A stretch of 64,000 bases of DNA. Source: Takifugu bimaculatus (taxonomy: Eukaryota > Chordata > Actinopteri > Tetraodontiformes > Tetraodontidae). The translations under genes and the position numbers were made by a program. Below are positions 59,902 to 64,000 of this stretch, in pieces. The stretch covers positions 22,537,111-22,601,110 of the forward strand of contig CP034975.1 of assembly GCA_004026145.2 (NCBI GenBank). The letters are read 5' to 3'. How positions within the stretch are numbered: position 1 is the stretch's first letter; each line of letters begins with the position of its first letter. The notes beneath the pieces were generated by a model. That model was not told the origin of the DNA. It worked only from the letters and a program-made list of their open reading frames with translations, and did not search any database.

Positions 59902-61097
59902 TCCTTTTCCTACCTACAAGGCCAAGGCCAACCCGGAGTCCAACCTGGAGTCCAACCCGGAGTCCAACCTGGAGTCAGCGAGGTACCCATAGGTTCACCA
60001 TGACCTTTGACCCCACTGACCTCTGCCTCAGTTCAGTTCAGCTTTACTGTTACAATGAAACCGTCTTCACGGAGTCCCAGGACCTGACCCCCAACAGCCT
60101 GGGGGGGGGCATTAATCACACTGAGCTATAAATACTAGAGCTGAGCGGGTCAGTGGGGTCAGAGGTCAGCGCACAGCAATGAGGTCGCTGATACCTGTAG
60201 ATGGATAAGGTGGGGGGTGTTAATGACATCATCACTCACCTGCAGTATAACTACATATAATGTGTCATCACCATCACCATCACCAGCAGCGGGGGGGCGG
60301 GGGGGGGGGGGCTCCCCTCCCCTCCCCTCCCCTCCCCTGGTCCTGCTACAGGTTCCTTCCTGTTAAAGGTTCTGGTTTCCTGTGAAACTCTGGACTGCAG
60401 CAGATAAAGATGAACTATAAATATAAATAAAGATGTCTGTGTAAATTCTCAGTCATCCAGGTCATTGTATCCAAGCCAGTCCAGTTGACAGAGAAAACTA
60501 CCTTGGATATAAATAAAGATGAATTTCAGCCATAGTGGCAACTACAGCGTGCACGTACACTGCAGCGTGCACGTACACTGCAGCGTGCACGTACACTACA
60601 GCGTGCACGGTGGTCCGCAGGAAGGTCCCGGGCGCTTCTGTGATGATCCAGGGTGGAGCCCAACCCTCGCCCCTCGCCCCTCGCCCACAAGCACGCACAA
60701 GAGCACGACAGTGCACGTGACACTTTAAAGAGCACGACAGTGCACGTGACACTTTAGGGTGAACTACAGGCAGAAACTCCTGAATTCCAGCGTTTCTCTT
60801 TGGGCTCCGTCTCCCTGGAGCGAGCAGCGTCTCATCACCAGAGCAGAAACAGCCTCCGAGAACCTCTGACCATCTGTTAGCGTTAGCATTAGCGTTAGCA
60901 TTAGCGTTAGCGTTAGCCAGGGCTGCTGTAACATGGGTGAATTCCTTCAGGTCATGAAGAATGCTAAGGAAGAGGAGGAGCAAGAGGAGAAGAAAACTAC
61001 CACTAAACAAGGACATGATGAAGAACCAGAGGCCACACCCACCATGTTCCATGTCCTTACATGAGATGAAGAGGAGGAGGTGGATGAAGATCAACTT

Positions 61098-61289
61098 CCT
61101 TATTAGGAGCTAAACATTCGCACACGTTTCATCTAACGCCTCATATTGTGCTGGATGACGTCATCAGATCCTGTGTGTTTGGAGATCCTCGTCCCAACGA
61201 AGAGCCGGAGAAACAGGAGCAGCAGCTCTGGGAGCTCCGGCTGCTCCTGGGAATTCTGCTCCCTTCATAGTAACCTTCTCCTTAAATGG
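61098..61289. promoter_or_regulatory. Two CArG boxes (SRF sites) upstream of acta2
   Basis: CCTTATTAGG (61098-61107) and CCTTAAATGG (61280-61289) both fit CC(A/T)6GG exactly and lie 172 bp apart. Smooth-muscle actin genes are controlled by paired CArG boxes bound by SRF/myocardin. These are 3.2 kb above the ATG, so they may be enhancer elements or chance matches (a few are expected by chance in 64 kb). Confidence 0.3.
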
Positions 61290-61390
61290 AGCCGTTGGAC
61301 GCTGCAGTGATGTCGTCACGTTCTGGTCTGGAGGCGCTGATCAGGAGGCCCAGGAGCCGGAGCAGGTCAAGGAAATCCAGAACAGTGCTG

Positions 61391-61660
61391 GAACTTTTGA
61401 TCTGATCTGATCTGATCTGATTTTATCTGATCTGAGCTGATCTGAGCTGATTTTATCTGATCTGATTTTATCTGATCTGATTTTATCTGATCTGAGCTGA
61501 TTTGATCTGATCTTATCTGATTTCATCTGATCTGAGCTGATCTGATCTGAGGTGATCTGATCTGATCTTATCTGATTTCATCTGATCTGAGCTGATGTGA
61601 TCTGATCTGATTTTATCTGATCTGATCTGAGCTGATTTGATCTGATCTGATCTGTCTTCT
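61391..61660. repeat. GATCT/TGATC pentamer repeat
   Basis: TCTGATCTGATTTTATCTGATCTGAGC-type tandem repeat. Confidence 0.9.
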
Positions 61661-61904
61661 GAGGTTTGCTGGTCTGATGTTGATGCTGCTGCAACAGGAG
61701 ATCACCTGAAACCCTGGGGAGACCCACCATCCACCATCTGCACCCCCCCCCTCCATGGTGATGTCATTAGTTTTTCACCATTGTTGACACAATCACCCAA
61801 CATGTGACCCCCCCCACCAGCCCCCTGAAGCAATTGTGCTAAACTACAAACACAATTCCACTCAAACTGCGCTTCTTCATGAACAAACGCTCGTGGTTGG
61901 TCAG

Positions 61905-62640
61905 AGACCAGAGACCAGAGCCAGAGACCAGAGACCAGAGACCAGAGCCAGACCAGAGACCAGAGCCAGAGACCAGAGACCAGAGCCCAGAGCCCAGAGC
62001 CCAGAGACCAGAGCCAGAGACCAGAGCCAGACCAGAGACCAGAGCCAGAGCCCAGAGCCCAGAGACCAGAGCCAGACCAGAGACCAGAGCCAGAGACCAG
62101 AGACCAGAGCCAGACCAGAGACCAGAGACCAGAGACCAGAGACCAGAGCCAGAGACCAGAGCCAGAGACCAGAGACCAGAGCCAGACCAGAGCCAGACCA
62201 GAGACCAGAGACCAGAGCCAGAGCCAGAGACAGACACCAGAGCCAGAGCCAGAGCCAGAGACCAGAACCAGAGCCAGACCAGAGACCAGAGCCAGAGACC
62301 AGAGACCAGAGACCAGAGCCCAGAGCCAGAGACCAGAGCCAGAGACCAGAGCCCAGAGCCAGAGACCAGAGCCCAGAGCCAGAGACCAGAGCCAGAGACC
62401 AGAGCCCAGAGACCAGAGCAGACCAGAGACCAGAGCCAGAGACCAGAGCCAGAGACCAGAGACCAGAGCAGACCAGAGACCAGAGACCAGAGACCAGAGC
62501 CAGAGACCAGAGACCAGAGCCAGAGACCAGAGCCAGAGACCAGAGCCAGAGACCAGAGCCAGAGACCAGAGCCAGAGACCAGAGACCAGAGCCAGAGACC
62601 AGAGCCAGAGACCAGAGCCAGACCAGAGACCAGAGCCAGA
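61905..62640. repeat. GACCAGAGCCA minisatellite
   Basis: Units GACCAGAGCCAGA and GACCAGAGACCAGA in variable order over about 735 bp. The long open frames here on both strands (repeats of Asp-Gln-Arg-Pro-Glu) are produced by the repeat. Confidence 0.92.
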
Positions 62641-63028
62641 GGATGCAGCACAGCTGCTGCTGGACTCTACCTGGAGACACTAGAGTCTCCTGGTGTTTAG
62701 AGCTGAAACATCGTTGTTGTTGGGAAAATGTTGTAAACCCCTTCCCACCACTTGTGTATCTACTGTGTGTAACACTGAACACAAGGGCCGAGGTCATGAA
62801 GGTGAGGGGGGAAGCAGCTCCACAGGACCAGCTCAGAGCCCCCAGGTGTGGCTCCTACCTGCCTCCACCTGAACCAGGAGGTCCAGCAGAAGAAAGCGGG
62901 CCGAGCAGAATATCAAAGGTCCCAGGAAGAAACCTACAGGAAAGAGAGGGGGGCCGGGATGGAGGGTGCTGCCCCCTACTGGACAGGCTGAAACATCACC
63001 ATCACCATCAGGGAGCATCAACTTTGGC

Positions 63029-63034
63029 TTTATT
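63029..63034 (-). terminator. Polyadenylation signal of the unidentified minus-strand gene
   Basis: AATAAA on the minus strand, 88 bases past the stop codon at 63122. Confidence 0.5.
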
Positions 63035-63121
63035 GATCAAAGGAAACAAACATAAAAGTCACAGTTCCAAAAAAGCATCACCGTGTTTAAAAAGGAAGAA
63101 AAGAGAAGTCATTTGTCCCAT

Positions 63122-64000
63122 TTACAGCTTTAAATTCAGATTTGTGTAGGCAGAGGCGAAGTCCAGCTCTGTTTCCATAGCAACACACACACGCTGAGCC
63201 TGGCTCTGCAGGTCGCTGTCGTACAGCAGCGCTCCAACCACGAAGCCACCCTGGAACACAGCAGGAAGTGGGTGAGTAGGCCCCTCCCACTGGGGTGGTT
63301 AAGGAGTGTGTGTGAGCGAGAGTGTGTTAGCGAGTCTGTGTGAGCGAGTGTGTTAACGAGTGTGTGTGAGCGAGTGTGTGTTAACGAGAGTGTGTTAACG
63401 AGTATGTGTGAGCGAGTGTGTGTTAGCGAGTGTGTGTGAGCGAGTGTGCGTTAACGAGTGTGTTAACGAGTGTGTTAACGAGTGTTAACTAGTGTGCTAA
63501 CTAGTGTGTTAACGAGTGTGTGTTAGCGAGTGTGTTAACGAGTGTGTGTTAACGAGTGTGTGTTAACGAGTGTGTGTTAACGAGTGTGTGTTAGCGAGTC
63601 TGTGTTAGCGAGTGTGTTAACGAGTGTGTGTGAGTGAGTCTGTGTTAACAAGTGTGCATTAAGGAGTGTGCATTAAGGAGTGTGTTAAGGAGTGTGTGTG
63701 TGCACCTTCTTCCGGGTGGTGGGTGAAGCCACAGGAGGGTTGAAGCTCAGGTCTTTGACACTGAAGGTGTTGAACAGCTCCACAGAGGTTCTGGAAATAG
63801 TTAAGAGGAGGGAATCAGGCGGCTCAGGTGAAGCACAGGAACAGAGATCCACCGAGGCCCCAGGTGACCGAGGCCCCGGGTGACCGAGGCCCCGGGTGAC
63901 CGAGGCCCCGGGTGACCGAGGCCCCAGGTGACCGAGGCCTCAGGTGACCGAGGCTCCAGGTGAACGAGGCTCCAGGTGGGCTACCTGCGGCTCAACTCCA
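63122..64000 (-). CDS. Unidentified gene, last three exons (partial)
   Basis: Exons 64000-63985 (partial), 63790-63706 and 63250-63122 (TAA) join in phase on the minus strand: 2+1, then 0. They read ELSRR, then TSVELFNTFSVKDLSFNPPV, then a segment ending FVVGALLYDSDLQSQAQR and TNLNLKL. I do not recognise the protein. The splice sites are canonical (TTCCAG acceptors, GT donors), frame and phase agree across both introns, and a polyadenylation signal follows, so a real gene is likely. The introns hold minisatellites. It would be transcribed in the same direction as acta2, upstream of it. Confidence 0.6.
63300..63690. repeat. GTGTGTTAACGAGT minisatellite
   Basis: GTGTGTGTTAACGAGT/GTTAGCGAGT units in the last intron of the unidentified gene. 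Confidence 0.92.
63845..63975. repeat. GAGGCCCCGGGTGACC minisatellite
   Basis: About eight 16-bp units with CCAGG/CCGGG variants, in the next intron of the same gene. Confidence 0.9.

Noticed and set aside
61836..63149. Open frames of 437 and 298 residues made of Asp-Gln-Arg-Pro-Glu or Ser-Gly-Leu-Trp repeats
   Set aside because: By-products of the GACCAGAGCCA minisatellite; different frames on both strands are equally open.

Overview
The window is vertebrate nuclear DNA, most likely from a teleost fish. The evidence is spliced genes with short GT-AG introns, a FISNA-type NACHT/LRR gene (a fish-specific NLR class) and the conserved stambpl1-acta2 tail-to-tail pair. About half of the sequence is tandem repeat, much of it TTAGGG-like. 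Layout, left to right. (1) 1-5.6 kb: a 25-bp minisatellite, the last exons of dhx8 and the first three coding exons of stambpl1 (block copy 1). (2) 5.6-22.25 kb: telomere-like repeat carrying about 4.6 head-to-tail units of roughly 3.55 kb. Each unit holds an antisense retroelement ORF with an SGNH/GDSL-hydrolase-like domain, a hammerhead-ribozyme-like motif, a pol III A/B-box pair, and a spacer with a long poly-G run. (3) 22.25-27.07 kb: a second, partial dhx8-stambpl1 block, again ending in TTAGGG-like repeat. (4) 27.2-32.3 kb: a purine-rich segment, then 4.3 kb of variant telomeric hexamers in the opposite (CCCTAA) orientation. (5) 32.9-42.2 kb: an NLRC3-like gene on the minus strand, with a Tigger-like MITE in an intron and a duplicated promoter region holding an IRF-type element. 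(6) 43.7 kb: one stray acetylcholine-receptor exon. (7) 44-54 kb: the third block copy, here with an intact 11-exon stambpl1. (8) 54.6-57.9 kb: a complete 8-exon acta2 on the minus strand. (9) 58-64 kb: repeat-rich upstream DNA and the last exons of an unidentified minus-strand gene. The genes are ordinary housekeeping or tissue genes: dhx8 (spliceosomal helicase), stambpl1 (K63-specific deubiquitinase) and acta2 (smooth-muscle actin), plus an innate-immune NLR. What is unusual is the architecture. The dhx8-stambpl1 block occurs three times, and the internal breakpoints fall in telomere-like repeats that are native to the introns of these two genes. Copy 1 of dhx8 has lost the acceptor of its third-last exon, while copies 2 and 3 have that exon intact, so a transcript entering from the left would need to splice across the telomere/retroelement array to stay open. 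The strongest candidate for an undescribed system is the 3.55-kb telomere-retroelement unit. Its polarity fits priming of reverse transcription from a telomeric G-strand end, as known for telomere-associated Penelope-like elements, but no reverse transcriptase is present here. Many differences between copies are single-base homopolymer indels, so sequencing or assembly error must be excluded before reading them as decay.
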